Shown here in pieces: positions 9,376 to 19,293 of a DNA stretch of 64,000 nt. Source of the DNA: Muribaculum gordoncarteri (GTDB taxonomy: Bacteria > Bacteroidota > Bacteroidia > Bacteroidales > Muribaculaceae); assembly GCF_004803695.1 (NCBI RefSeq), contig NZ_CP039393.1, forward strand, positions 2,356,001-2,420,000, written 5' to 3'. A program made the position numbers and the translations under genes. The notes beneath the pieces are model-generated. The model saw only the letters and a list, made by a program, of their open reading frames with translations, ran no database searches and was not told the origin of the DNA. Numbering within the stretch: position 1 is the first letter of the stretch; the number at the start of each line of letters is the position of its first letter.

Positions 9376-10920
9376 TTAACCGAGCTTGCGGAGGAGAGCA
9401 TTCATGCTCACATTGTCGTGAATCAGTCGATGCAGGTCGTCGATGTTGACGCGCTTCTGCTCCATGGAGTCACGCTCACGCAGTGTCACGGTGTTGTCCT
9501 CAAGTGTCTGATGGTCCACTGTCACGCAGTAGGGAGTACCAATGGCATCCTGACGACGATAACGCTTTCCGATTGAATCCTTCTCCTCATAGTGGGTCGG
9601 GAAGTCAAACTTGAGGTCATTGACAATCTCACGCGCCTTTTCGGGAAGACCGTCCTTGCGTACAAGGGGCATAACGGCACACTTCACCGGAGCCAAAGCG
9701 GCGGGCAGATGCAGCACCACGCGGGTGTCGCCGCCTTCAAGCTGCTGCTCCTCGTAGCTTGAACAGAGCACCGAAAGGAACATGCGGTCGACGCCAATAG
9801 ATGTTTCTATAACGTAAGGAGTGTAACTTTCGTTTAATTCGGGGTCGAAGTATTGTATTTTTTTGCCCGAGAACTTCTCGTGCTGCGACAAGTCGAAGTT
9901 GGTGCGTGAGTGGATTCCCTCAACCTCCTTGAAACCGAAGGGCATCTCAAACTCGATGTCGGTAGCGGCGTTGGCATAGTGGGCAAGCTTCTCGTGATCG
10001 TGGTAACGGTACTTGTGATCGCCAAGACCGAGAGCCTTGTGCCACTTCAAGCGTGTTTCCTTCCACTTTGAGAACCATTCGAGCTCCTGACCGGGACGCA
10101 CAAAGAACTGCATCTCCATCTGCTCAAACTCACGCATGCGGAATATGAACTGACGGGCTACAATCTCGTTACGGAAAGCCTTACCTATCTGGGCGATACC
10201 AAACGGGATGCGCATGCGGCCTGTCTTCTGCACGTTAAGGTAGTTTACAAATATACCCTGAGCGGTTTCGGGACGCAGATACACTGTCATTGCACCTTCG
10301 GCGGTAGAACCCATCTCGGTGCGGAACATCAGGTTGAACTGACGCACCTCGGTCCAGTTCTTGGTTCCCGAAATGGGATCGACAATCTCCTGGTCGATTA
10401 TTATCTGGCGCAGCTCATCAAGATCGTTGTCGTTCATTGCCTTGGCGAAACGCTCATGCAGCGCGTTACGCTTTGCCACATGTTCCTGTACGCGGGGATT
10501 GGTCTCGCGGAAAAGAGCTTCATCGAAATTCTCGCCGAAACGCTTGCGAGCCTTTGCGACTTCCTTCTCAATCTTGTCGTCCATCTTGGCAATCTCCTCC
10601 TCTATCAGCACATCGGCGCGATAACGCTTCTTGGAGTCGCGATTGTCAATCAACGGGTCGTTGAATGCGTCAACGTGTCCCGACGCTTTCCATATCGTAG
10701 GGTGCATGAAGATAGCCGAGTCGATGCCCACGATGTTTTCGTGAAGCAATGTCATGGCATCCCACCAATAACGCTTGATGTTATTCTTCAGCTCCACGCC
10801 GTTTTGACCGTAGTCGTAAACAGCCGAAAGTCCATCGTATATTTCGCTGGAAGGGAACACAAAGCCGTATTCTTTGGCATGTGATACAATCTTCTTGAAT
10901 GAGTCTTCTTGTTGTGCCAT
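9376..10920 (-). CDS. glyS: Glycyl-tRNA synthetase, homodimeric class II
   Basis: This is a 514-residue class II aminoacyl-tRNA synthetase that charges tRNA-Gly, of the single-chain alpha2 type. The start MAQQEDSFKK is preferred over an in-frame upstream ATG at 10941. Visible parts are the N-terminal YGFVFPSSEIYDGLSAVYDYG, the motif 2 region (PFGIAQIGKAFRNEI), FIFRMREFEQMEMQFF and the C-terminal anticodon-binding domain starting near PAALAPVKCAVMPLV. The promoter lies 36 bases upstream, and lemA and FKBP follow. Confidence 0.95.
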   Translation of the reverse strand: MAQQEDSFKKIVSHAKEYGFVFPSSEIYDGLSAVYDYGQNGVELKNNIKRYWWDAMTLLHENIVGIDSAIFMHPTIWKASGHVDAFNDPLIDNRDSKKRYRADVLIEEEIAKMDDKIEKEVAKARKRFGENFDEALFRETNPRVQEHVAKRNALHERFAKAMNDNDLDELRQIIIDQEIVDPISGTKNWTEVRQFNLMFRTEMGSTAEGAMTVYLRPETAQGIFVNYLNVQKTGRMRIPFGIAQIGKAFRNEIVARQFIFRMREFEQMEMQFFVRPGQELEWFSKWKETRLKWHKALGLGDHKYRYHDHEKLAHYANAATDIEFEMPFGFKEVEGIHSRTNFDLSQHEKFSGKKIQYFDPELNESYTPYVIETSIGVDRMFLSVLCSSYEEQQLEGGDTRVVLHLPAALAPVKCAVMPLVRKDGLPEKAREIVNDLKFDFPTHYEEKDSIGKRYRRQDAIGTPYCVTVDHQTLEDNTVTLRERDSMEQKRVNIDDLHRLIHDNVSMNALLRKLG

Positions 10921-10955
10921 CTTATTTATGTTATTAATCAATGATTTTCAGCTGG

Positions 10956-10987
10956 CAAAGATACACAAAAATGCTTGAATCGACAAA
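10956..10987 (-). promoter_or_regulatory. Promoter of glyS
   Basis: On the minus strand TTTG (10984-10987) is followed after 20 bases by TATCTTTG (10956-10963), a good match to the Bacteroidetes housekeeping promoter. Confidence 0.7.
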
Positions 10988-11128
10988 ATTTCAATCGCTA
11001 CACAGCGTCATTCCATCGCCGAAATTAAAGAATTATACCTTTACAAGGGCTCATTTGCGATTTTTTTAGTATTTTTGTAGGAATGCATGACATGCATAAA
11101 GTTTTACTCTCGAAATCATTATCACCAA

Positions 11129-13804
11129 ATGAGCGACGAAACATATACTCCCGACGACGCCGAAGAAACGATGCCTGACGAAGGCGTCACCTCATCCCAC
11201 GGCAAGCAATGCATCACAGTCGACACATCCAACGACATCGTGCGCCATCAGCTGCGTGGAATGTACCAAAGCTGGTTTCTCGACTATGCTTCCTACGTTA
11301 TACTTGAACGTGCCGTACCCCACATAACCGACGGTCTGAAGCCCGTACAGCGACGCATCCTGCACTCGATGAAGACACTCGACGACGGACGCTTCAACAA
11401 GGTGGCCAACATCGTGGGCAACACCATGCAGTATCACCCTCACGGCGACCAGTCGATCAACGACGCGCTCGTTCAGCTCGGACAGAAGGAGCTGCTCGTG
11501 GAAACCCAGGGTAACTGGGGTAACGTGCTCACCGGAGCTTCGGCTGCGGCAGGGCGTTACATAGAGGCGCGGCTCTCGCCTTTCGCTCTTGAGGTGTTGT
11601 ACAATGCCAAGACCACCGACTGGACGGTGTCCTACGACGGACGCAAGCCCGAGCCCGTGACATTGCCGGCAAAGTTCCCGCTGCTGCTCGTGCAGGGAGT
11701 CGAGGGAATCGCCGTGGGACTGTCGTCGAAAATCCTGCCCCACAACTTCAACGAGATAATCGACGCGGCAATCGCCTATCTGCGCGAAGAGCCGTTTACG
11801 CTCTATCCCGACTTCGTGACGGGAGGATTCCTCGATGTCACCAAGTACAACGACGGAGAGAGAGGCGGCTCGGTGAAGATAAGAGCCAAAATCGAGAAAA
11901 TCGACAACCGCACGCTCGCCATTACCGAAATACCCTTCGGCAAGACCACCGGCACCATAAGCGACTCGATAATCCGTGCGGCCGAGAAGGGCAAAATCAA
12001 GGTGCGCAAGGTCGAGGACATGACCTCGGAAAATGCGCTAATCCTTGTTCATCTGCTTCCCGGCACATCATCGGACAAAGCCATCGACGCGCTATACGCC
12101 TTCACCGACTGCGAGCTCAGCATATCGCCCAACTGCTGCGTCATCTCGGATAAGAAACCTCACTTCCTCGGCGTAAGCGATGTGTTGCGTCACAGCGTCG
12201 ACACTACAAAGAATCTGCTTAAGCGCGAACTTGAGATACAGCGCGGTGAAATCGAGGAGAACCTTCACTTTGCATCGCTCGAACGCATATTCATCGAGGA
12301 GCGCATCTACAAGGACAAGGAATTTGAGGAGGGTGAATCGATGGACGATGTGTTGCTACACATCGAAAAGCGACTTGAGCCCTTCACCAAGTCGTTGATT
12401 CGTGACATTACCCGCGACGACCTGCTCAAGCTCATGGAAATCAAGATGAAGCGCATCTTGAAGTTCAACAGCGAGGAGGCCGACCGGCTGATTGCATCCT
12501 ACAAGGAACGCATAGCCGCCATCAACGATCATCTCGCCCACCTTGTCGACTACACCATAGCATGGTACACCTCGCTCAAGGAAAAATACGGCGACGCCTA
12601 CCCGCGACGCACCGTGATACGCGGATTTGACAACATCGAGGCCGCAAAGGTGGCCGAAGCCAACGAGCGACTCTACATCAACCGCGAGGAGGGTTTCATA
12701 GGCACATCGCTTAAAAAGGACGAATATGTGTGCAACTGCTCCGACATCGACGACATAATCATATTCTATAAGGACGGAAAGTACAAGATCGTCAAGGTGC
12801 AGGAGAAGATGTTCATTGGCAAGAACGTGCTCTATGTCAACGTGTTCAAGCGCAACGACCAGCGCACTATATACAATGTAATATATCAGAACGGAAAGGG
12901 CGGCATCTATTATATGAAGCGATTTGCCGTAACGGGCATTACGCGCGACAAGGAATATGACCTGACGCAGGGACTGCCCGGCTCAAAGGTAATGTGGTTC
13001 ACCGCCAATCCCAACGGCGAGGCCGAAGTGGTGAAGGTAATACTGAAGCCCAAGCAACGCCTGAAGACACTGCAGTTTGATGTCGACTTCAGCGAACTCA
13101 CCATAAAGGGAAAGCAGTCGCAAGGCAACATCGTCACGAAGAACGAAGTACACCGATTTTCGCTTAAAGAGAAAGGCGCATCAACGCTTGGAGGCCGCGA
13201 AGTGTGGTTTGACCCCGACATATTGCGACTCAACTACGAGAAACGAGGCACATTCCTCGGCGAGTTTGCAGGCAACGACCAGATACTCGTAGTGCTGAAG
13301 AGCGGCGAATACTACATGTCGACATTCGACGCCACCAACCATTACGAGGACAACATCCTGCGCATAGAGAAGTATCGCCCCGGGCATGTGTGGACGGCCG
13401 TGCTTTACGATGCCGACCAAGGCTACCCCTATCTGAAGCGCTTCACATTCGAGCCCACCAACAAGCGCACACGGTTCATCGGCGACAACGAAAAGTCACG
13501 TTTGCTCCTGCTTAGCGACGCCGAAGGTTGCCGACTGTGCGTGACATTTGGCGGCGGCGATGAATTCCGAGGCTCAATGGAGGTGGATGCAGTCGATTTC
13601 ATAGCGGTGAAGAGCTACAAGGCCAAGGGCAAGCGACTCACCACCTACGAAGTGGCATCGATAACCGAACTCGAGCCGCGCGAAGTCGACCTGCACGATG
13701 AAGAACCGCCGGCCCCCGACGATGACAACGACGCACCCGTAGAGCCCGAACGCTCCGACGATGAAGTGCGTGACGAAATCAACGGACAACAACGCATATT
13801 TTAA
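11129..13804 (+). CDS. DNA gyrase/topoisomerase IV subunit A
   Basis: This is the 891-residue DNA-breaking subunit of a type IIA topoisomerase. The start MSDETYTPDD is chosen because an upstream in-frame ATG (11087) lies only 10 bases past a TATTTTTG box. It shows LKPVQRRILHSM, NTMQYHPHGDQSIND and the active-site tyrosine, about Tyr144, in AAAGRYIEARLSPF. A long coiled region and a C-terminal propeller-like domain follow, then an acidic tail. The spacing around the active site looks more like ParC than GyrA. No subunit B gene is adjacent, so the assignment between gyrase and topo IV is left open. Confidence 0.93.
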   Translation: MSDETYTPDDAEETMPDEGVTSSHGKQCITVDTSNDIVRHQLRGMYQSWFLDYASYVILERAVPHITDGLKPVQRRILHSMKTLDDGRFNKVANIVGNTMQYHPHGDQSINDALVQLGQKELLVETQGNWGNVLTGASAAAGRYIEARLSPFALEVLYNAKTTDWTVSYDGRKPEPVTLPAKFPLLLVQGVEGIAVGLSSKILPHNFNEIIDAAIAYLREEPFTLYPDFVTGGFLDVTKYNDGERGGSVKIRAKIEKIDNRTLAITEIPFGKTTGTISDSIIRAAEKGKIKVRKVEDMTSENALILVHLLPGTSSDKAIDALYAFTDCELSISPNCCVISDKKPHFLGVSDVLRHSVDTTKNLLKRELEIQRGEIEENLHFASLERIFIEERIYKDKEFEEGESMDDVLLHIEKRLEPFTKSLIRDITRDDLLKLMEIKMKRILKFNSEEADRLIASYKERIAAINDHLAHLVDYTIAWYTSLKEKYGDAYPRRTVIRGFDNIEAAKVAEANERLYINREEGFIGTSLKKDEYVCNCSDIDDIIIFYKDGKYKIVKVQEKMFIGKNVLYVNVFKRNDQRTIYNVIYQNGKGGIYYMKRFAVTGITRDKEYDLTQGLPGSKVMWFTANPNGEAEVVKVILKPKQRLKTLQFDVDFSELTIKGKQSQGNIVTKNEVHRFSLKEKGASTLGGREVWFDPDILRLNYEKRGTFLGEFAGNDQILVVLKSGEYYMSTFDATNHYEDNILRIEKYRPGHVWTAVLYDADQGYPYLKRFTFEPTNKRTRFIGDNEKSRLLLLSDAEGCRLCVTFGGGDEFRGSMEVDAVDFIAVKSYKAKGKRLTTYEVASITELEPREVDLHDEEPPAPDDDNDAPVEPERSDDEVRDEINGQQRIF

Positions 13805-13825
13805 TGCGACAAGACCAATAGAATC

Positions 13826-14671
13826 ATGACACGTTTACTCTTATCAATATTGTGCGTGATGTTGTCGGCCATGGCATTCGCCCAGGATGAGCCGGCCACA
13901 TTGCGCCCCGTGACATCGTCCTACACCTACGAAATAGGAGGAGCCACACTCGCCAACACCTATCTCACTCCGCTCAAATACAAAGGATGGGACATGGCAT
14001 TGAACTACGAGCGCATGCAGGCGATGAAGTTCAATCCTGAAAAGTGGGTGATGAGGCTCACTGCTGGCATCGACCTCAACCGCACCGACAACCCCGCAAA
14101 AAACGCGACAATGTGGAGGCTTGTAGCCGACTTCTCATGGGGAATGACCTACAGATTCAAGCTCCCCCACAACATAACGCTGGCCGGAGGCGGCAGCACA
14201 AGCCTTGACCTGGGATGTGTGTATAACGCACGCAACGGCAACAATCCCGTAGCCGTCGAAGCCGCCTGGACAGTCAACCTCACCGGTTACGCATCGTGGA
14301 ATGTCAAGATAGGACGCCTACCCGTGACATTGCGCTACCAGCCCACAATACCCTTGACGGGAGTATTCTTCTCGCCCGACTACGGTGAGCTGTTCTATGA
14401 AATCTACCTCGGCAACCACTCGGGACTGGCCCACTGCGCATGGTGGGGCAACTACTTCAGGATGGAAAATTTCGTGACGGCCGACCTGCACCTCGGCGCG
14501 ACATCGTTACGTGTAGGATTCCGCAACAACATCCTGTCGACATCGATAAACGACATCACGACACGCACCATCACCTATTCGGCCGTGATAGGCGTGACAA
14601 CCGAGTGGATCAGCCTCAATCCGTCGCGCAAAGCCGACAACAACGCACGCATTATCTCAGCACTATATTGA
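13826..14671 (+). CDS. DUF3316 family envelope protein
   Basis: This 281-residue protein has a signal peptide ending near MAFAQDE and resembles the Bacteroidetes DUF3316 family. The rest alternates polar and aromatic residues in short beta strands (for example VTLRYQPTIPLTGVFFSPDYGELFYEIYL), which suggests a small outer-membrane barrel. It lies 22 bases behind the topoisomerase gene and 10 bases before an S41 peptidase lipoprotein, so it is probably co-transcribed with the latter. Function unknown. Confidence 0.75.
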   Translation: MTRLLLSILCVMLSAMAFAQDEPATLRPVTSSYTYEIGGATLANTYLTPLKYKGWDMALNYERMQAMKFNPEKWVMRLTAGIDLNRTDNPAKNATMWRLVADFSWGMTYRFKLPHNITLAGGGSTSLDLGCVYNARNGNNPVAVEAAWTVNLTGYASWNVKIGRLPVTLRYQPTIPLTGVFFSPDYGELFYEIYLGNHSGLAHCAWWGNYFRMENFVTADLHLGATSLRVGFRNNILSTSINDITTRTITYSAVIGVTTEWISLNPSRKADNNARIISALY

Positions 14672-14680
14672 CACTGAATC

Positions 14681-15703
14681 ATGAACCGTATATATGCATA
14701 TCTGATATTGGCCCTCCTCACGCTCTCATCATGTCACAGCCTTGAAGAGTGGGACGACAATCCTCGGGGCAACTTCGAGGCACTGTGGAAAATAATGGAC
14801 GAGCATTACTGCTTCTTTGAGGAAAAGGGCGTTGACTGGGACGAGGTCTATGCACGTTACAGCCCCAAGGTGAGCAACCAGATGACCTCCAAGGAACTAT
14901 TTGACGTGTGTGCCGATATGCTCAACGAACTGCGTGACGGTCACACCAATCTCACCGCCACATTCAACACATCATATTACCGCAAATGGTGGAGCGACTA
15001 TCCCGAAAACTACAGCGCACGACTTGTCGAGGAGCACTACCTCAATTTCAACTATCTGTCGACTTCGGGCATCGACTATGCCATTCTTCCCGAAAACATA
15101 GGCTACATGCGTTACGGCAGCTTCGGCTACACGATAGGCGAAGGCAATCTCGACCAGATACTCTTCTACCTTAACTCATGTGACGCTCTTATAATAGACA
15201 TACGTGACAATGGCGGCGGCAACATGACAAATGTCGAAACTCTTGTGCGCCGATTCATAACCGAGCGCACACTTGTGAGTTACATTTCGCACAAGACCGG
15301 CCCCGGTCACAAGGATTTCTCCAAGCCCTACGCCTACTATTTCGACCCGGCCGAGTCGGGACGCATAATGTGGGGCAAGCCCATAGCCGTACTCACAAGC
15401 CGAGGCACCTTCAGCGCAGCCAACAACTTCGCCTCGATAATGAAGCTGCTGCCCCGCGTCACAATGATAGGCTCAACCACCGGCGGAGGAAGCGGAATGC
15501 CGTTCAACTCGGAACTGCCTTGCGGCTGGGGCGTAAGATTCTCGGCCTGCTCGGTACTTGACGCCGAGGGCAACACCACCGAAAACGGCATCGAGCCTAC
15601 GGCCGGATGCGCAATAAACCTCGATCCTGCGGCGGCCATAAACGGCCACGACACCATACTCGACTTTGCGATAGAGTATCTCACTTCGGGCGGTGGAAAA
15701 TAA
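14681..15703 (+). CDS. S41 family peptidase lipoprotein
   Basis: This 340-residue protein has a lipobox at Cys18 (LLTLSSCHS) and an N-terminal helical segment with the ELRDGHTNL motif of S41 peptidases. The catalytic core contains DALIIDIRDNGGGNM and the likely nucleophile Ser245 in SRGTFSAANNFA. IGSTTGGGSGMPFN follows. No PDZ domain is obvious. It is predicted to cleave peptides or protein tails in the periplasm or at the outer membrane. It follows the DUF3316 gene closely. Confidence 0.87.
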   Translation: MNRIYAYLILALLTLSSCHSLEEWDDNPRGNFEALWKIMDEHYCFFEEKGVDWDEVYARYSPKVSNQMTSKELFDVCADMLNELRDGHTNLTATFNTSYYRKWWSDYPENYSARLVEEHYLNFNYLSTSGIDYAILPENIGYMRYGSFGYTIGEGNLDQILFYLNSCDALIIDIRDNGGGNMTNVETLVRRFITERTLVSYISHKTGPGHKDFSKPYAYYFDPAESGRIMWGKPIAVLTSRGTFSAANNFASIMKLLPRVTMIGSTTGGGSGMPFNSELPCGWGVRFSACSVLDAEGNTTENGIEPTAGCAINLDPAAAINGHDTILDFAIEYLTSGGGK

Positions 15704-15775
15704 CGCACCGTGACGCTAATTTGCAAAGCGAATCAACTATTTTTCATAATTTTACGTTTGTATATCAATTGGACA

Positions 15776-16402
15776 ATGATGAATCGAAAAGGCAAACTAT
15801 ACTTCCGATACGGAACCATGGGGTCGGCAAAGACCGCCCTGCTGCTCACCCAAGCCTATAACTTCGAGGAGCGCAACATGACCTATTCCTGCCTGAAGCC
15901 GATAATCGACACGAGGGAGAAGGATAACGTAATACGCTCGCGCATAGGCATCGAGCGCAAATGCCTATGGATCTATCCCGACACCGACCTCTACCTTCTC
16001 GCCCAGGAGATGTTTGAGGGAACGATGACGGTAATCGACTGGTTCCTAATCGATGAAGCGCAGTTTCTCAGTGCCGACCAGGTTGACCAGCTCGCCCGAA
16101 TAGTCGACGACTACGGAAGCAACGTAATATGCTACGGATTGCGCACCGACTTCCAGACCCACCTCTTCGAGGGATCACGCCGACTTTTCGAGATAGCCGA
16201 CTCAATCGACGAGATAAAGAGCACCTGCAGCTGCGGACGCAAGACAATCGTCAACGCACGCATCGACTCCAACGGCGACTTCGTTGTCGAAGGCGACCAG
16301 CTTGAGATAGGTGGTAACGACCGTTACATAGCCGTTTGCCGCAAGTGTTGGCGCAACAAACGCATCGAGCAGGCCACCCGTCACGCACTTCCCTTCATTT
16401 GA
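15776..16402 (+). CDS. tdk: Thymidine kinase (type II)
   Basis: This 208-residue cytosolic enzyme phosphorylates thymidine for dTTP salvage. The P-loop is GTMGSAKTALL near residues 13-23. The DEAQF motif (LIDEAQFLSADQVDQL), the CYGLRTDFQ segment and a zinc site built from CSC and CRKC pairs are present. The start is the first of two adjacent ATG codons at 15776. The longer in-frame extension reads through hydrophobic intergenic sequence and is rejected. It stands apart from a YhcH gene by 27 bases. Confidence 0.93.
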   Translation: MMNRKGKLYFRYGTMGSAKTALLLTQAYNFEERNMTYSCLKPIIDTREKDNVIRSRIGIERKCLWIYPDTDLYLLAQEMFEGTMTVIDWFLIDEAQFLSADQVDQLARIVDDYGSNVICYGLRTDFQTHLFEGSRRLFEIADSIDEIKSTCSCGRKTIVNARIDSNGDFVVEGDQLEIGGNDRYIAVCRKCWRNKRIEQATRHALPFI

Positions 16403-16429
16403 CATAACCCGATAACAACCGATTCCCCT

Positions 16430-16879
16430 ATGATACTTGCCGATTTAAAAGACACAACCTACAGCGACCGCCTGTCACCCGAAATAGCACGTGCGCTGAA
16501 ATGGATCAACGAGCATCGTCACGACCCGTTCATGACCGGCTCGATATTGCTTGACGACAACGGCGACATCCGCGTAAACCGCGAGGAGGTCAATCTGCGT
16601 AACGCCGACGACGCTTTGCTTGAAGCACATCGCCGTTACCTTGACATCCACGTGCCGCTGAGTGGTCCCGAAACGATAGGATGGTCGGTCACCTCCGGCC
16701 TCAGCCTTGTCGAGCAACCCTACGACAAGGAACGTGACATGGCTTTCTTCAGCGACAAGCCGCAATGTTATGTCACTGTAACTCCGGGACAATATATAAT
16801 ATTGTTTCCCGAGGACGCCCATGCGCCAAACATAGGTAACGGAACACACCACAAATTTTGCGTAAAAATAGCACTGTAA
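16430..16879 (+). CDS. YhcH/YjgK/YiaL family protein (DUF386)
   Basis: This 149-residue cupin-like protein belongs to the YhcH/EbgC family. Family features are RALKWINEHRHDPF, HRRYLDIHVPLSGPETIGW and the C-terminal metal-binding region FPEDAHAPNIGNGTHHKFCVKIAL. Relatives act on the anomers or open forms of sugars, and the substrate here is unknown. The stop codon shares a base with the next start (TAATG), so it is translationally coupled to the DUF3108 gene. Confidence 0.85.
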   Translation: MILADLKDTTYSDRLSPEIARALKWINEHRHDPFMTGSILLDDNGDIRVNREEVNLRNADDALLEAHRRYLDIHVPLSGPETIGWSVTSGLSLVEQPYDKERDMAFFSDKPQCYVTVTPGQYIILFPEDAHAPNIGNGTHHKFCVKIAL

Positions 16880-17643
16880 TGCGACACATTTATCTAACCC
16901 TCCTCTTGATTGCAGCCGTAGCGGGACAAATGCTCGCTTACGACCTGCCCGATGAAGACCTCCACTACAGCATCCTCTACAAATGGGGGCTTATAAACAA
17001 GCAGGCTGCAACCGCCGTGTTGTCATTGCGCAGCGACGGCCAACACTATCACGCCAAGCTGGCAGCCAAGACCGTGCCTTGGGCCGACAAAGTGTTCCGC
17101 GTGCGTGACACTCTCGAATCGACCATGCTGCGACAAGGATGCCTGCCGCAGATTTACAAGAAGAACACCCACGAGGGCGGCACTTACAATCGTGACATAG
17201 TGCGTTACTCCCGCAACGGCGACGAAGTGTCGGGATATGCGTCACGCTACCGGCGCAAGAAAAACGGACAGGTATCCGAGTCCGACACCGTGCTGCACGC
17301 CATAGGGATGACGGTCGACATGCTGTCGGTGTTTTACTACCTGCGCACAATCGATTTCGCCGACATGGCCGTGGGCTCGGAGATACACCTCAACGTGTTC
17401 TCGGGCAAGAAAGTAGAGAAACTTCGAGTTAGATATGACGGAATCGAAACGATAAAAATCGAGAAAAAAGCATGGCAGGCCTACCACCTCAGCTTTGCAT
17501 TCACTCATAACGGCGAACAATCATCGGACTCAATGTCAACATGGATATCGGCCGATGACAACCGAATTCCAATAAAACTTGAAGGCATACTCGCCCTCGG
17601 AAAGGTACACGCCTACTTTACCGGAGCACAAAACGCGGAATAG
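16879..17643 (+). CDS. DUF3108 domain exported protein
   Basis: This 254-residue protein begins with a signal peptide (MRHIYLTLLLIAAVAGQMLAYD). The start at 16879 overlaps the YhcH stop in TAATG, which favours it over an in-frame ATG 21 bases earlier. The body fits DUF3108: LHYSILYKWGLINKQAATAVLS at the front, the VDMLSVFYYLRTIDF region and a beta-rich end (STWISADDNRIPIKLEGILALGKVHAYFT). It is predicted to be periplasmic, with no assigned function. Confidence 0.8.
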   Translation: MRHIYLTLLLIAAVAGQMLAYDLPDEDLHYSILYKWGLINKQAATAVLSLRSDGQHYHAKLAAKTVPWADKVFRVRDTLESTMLRQGCLPQIYKKNTHEGGTYNRDIVRYSRNGDEVSGYASRYRRKKNGQVSESDTVLHAIGMTVDMLSVFYYLRTIDFADMAVGSEIHLNVFSGKKVEKLRVRYDGIETIKIEKKAWQAYHLSFAFTHNGEQSSDSMSTWISADDNRIPIKLEGILALGKVHAYFTGAQNAE

Positions 17644-17699
17644 TAGGTCAAAAACGTCTCAATAACCTAACATGTGGATGCAGTTTGGGATTTTATTCT

Positions 17700-17707
17700 T
17701 AACTTTG
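17700..17707 (+). promoter_or_regulatory. -7 promoter box for gltX
   Basis: TAACTTTG matches TAnnTTTG and lies 38 bases before the gltX start. The upstream element is not well conserved. A longer in-frame gltX start at 17674 would precede this box, which argues against it. Confidence 0.5.
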
Positions 17708-17745
17708 CAACCACTTTTAAACATTGTCTAAAAATCATAGTAGAA

Positions 17746-19269
17746 ATGGACCGTAAAGTAAGAGTAAGATTTGCACCGTCACCTACCGGACCCCTTCACA
17801 TAGGAGGTGTACGCACAGCGTTATATAACTATCTTTTTGCCCGTCAGCATGGCGGCGACATGATTCTCCGCATCGAGGACACCGATTCGACCCGCTTCGT
17901 TCCCGGCGCCGAAGATTATATCAACGAAGCACTGGCATGGCTGGGCATAGGAATCGACGAAGGTGTGCGCAAAGGCGGCAAATACGGTCCCTACAAGCAG
18001 AGCGAGCGTCGTGACATCTACCGTGAACACGTAAAGATGCTGCTCGACAACGACAAAGCCTATATAGCATTCGACACCCCTGCCGAGCTTGAGGCAAAGC
18101 GTGCCGAAATCCCCAACTTCCAATATGACGCATCAACAAGAATGTCGATGCGCAATTCATTGACCCTTCCCAAGGAAGAGGTTGACCGACTCATCGCCGA
18201 CGGTGAGAAGTATGTCGTGCGATTCAAGGTTGAGCCGGGACGAGATGTAGAGGTAAACGACCTTCTGCGCGGAAAAGTGACCATAAACTCATCTATTCTC
18301 GACGACAAGGTTCTCTACAAGAGCGCCGACGACCTGCCCACCTATCATCTCGCCAACATAGTCGACGACCACCTGATGGAGATAACTCATGTGATACGCG
18401 GCGAGGAGTGGCTGCCTTCGGCACCATTACATGTGCTGCTGTATGAAGCATTCGGATGGAGCGACACCGCACCATCGTTTGTACATCTTCCCTTGCTGCT
18501 CAAGCCCGACGGCAAAGGCAAGCTCAGCAAGCGTGACGGCGACCGCCTCGGTTTCCCCGTATTCCCCCTCGAATGGCATCCCGAAGGTGGCGAGGTGTCA
18601 TCGGGCTATCGCGAATCGGGTTATCTTCCCGAAGCCGTTGTCAACTTCCTCGCCCTGCTCGGCTGGAATCCCGGCGACGACAGCGAAATCATGTCAATGG
18701 ACCAGCTTATCGAAAAATTTGATCTCGCCCACTGCTCGCGTTCAGGCGCACGCTTCGACTACGAGAAGGGTCGCTGGTTCAACCACGAGTACCTTCAGCA
18801 GCTTCCCGACGACCAACTCGCACAGCTGTTCAAGCCCGTACTCCGCGACAACGGCATCGACCCCGATAATTTCAGTGACGACTACATAGCACGCGCCTGC
18901 GGTCTTGTAAAAGGACGCATCTACTTTGTGCGTGACCTCTGGGACCAGGCCAAGTTCTTCTTCAAGGAGCCCGACAGCTATAACCCCAAGGACATCAAGA
19001 AACGCTGGAGCGAGGACACTCCCCGCATTATGGGCGAGCTGATCGAAACGCTGCGCGGCATCGATGACTTCAGCTGCGCGTCGGCCGAACCGATAGTGCT
19101 CGACTGGATTGCATCCAAGGGCTATCACCTCGGCAATGTCATGAATGCGTTCCGTCTTGCGGTAGTGGGCGAATGCAAGGGCCCCCACATGTTTGACATC
19201 ACCGAGCTTCTCGGCAAAGACGAAACCATACGCCGCATCAATCTCGCCGTCGAGCGCATCAACGCATAA
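17746..19269 (+). CDS. gltX: Glutamyl-tRNA synthetase
   Basis: This 507-residue class I synthetase attaches glutamate to tRNA-Glu. [20 protein letters not shown] contains the HIGH-type motif, and [18 protein letters not shown] contains the KMSKS-type loop. The C-terminal half carries the helical anticodon-binding domain. The start is taken after the promoter box, where similarity to the family begins. waaA follows after 24 bases and is probably in the same unit. Length is normal and nothing looks odd. Confidence 0.96.
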   Translation: MDRKVRVRFAPSPTGPLHIGGVRTALYNYLFARQHGGDMILRIEDTDSTRFVPGAEDYINEALAWLGIGIDEGVRKGGKYGPYKQSERRDIYREHVKMLLDNDKAYIAFDTPAELEAKRAEIPNFQYDASTRMSMRNSLTLPKEEVDRLIADGEKYVVRFKVEPGRDVEVNDLLRGKVTINSSILDDKVLYKSADDLPTYHLANIVDDHLMEITHVIRGEEWLPSAPLHVLLYEAFGWSDTAPSFVHLPLLLKPDGKGKLSKRDGDRLGFPVFPLEWHPEGGEVSSGYRESGYLPEAVVNFLALLGWNPGDDSEIMSMDQLIEKFDLAHCSRSGARFDYEKGRWFNHEYLQQLPDDQLAQLFKPVLRDNGIDPDNFSDDYIARACGLVKGRIYFVRDLWDQAKFFFKEPDSYNPKDIKKRWSEDTPRIMGELIETLRGIDDFSCASAEPIVLDWIASKGYHLGNVMNAFRLAVVGECKGPHMFDITELLGKDETIRRINLAVERINA

Positions 19270-19293
19270 ACAACATCGTCTTAGCACGTGCCA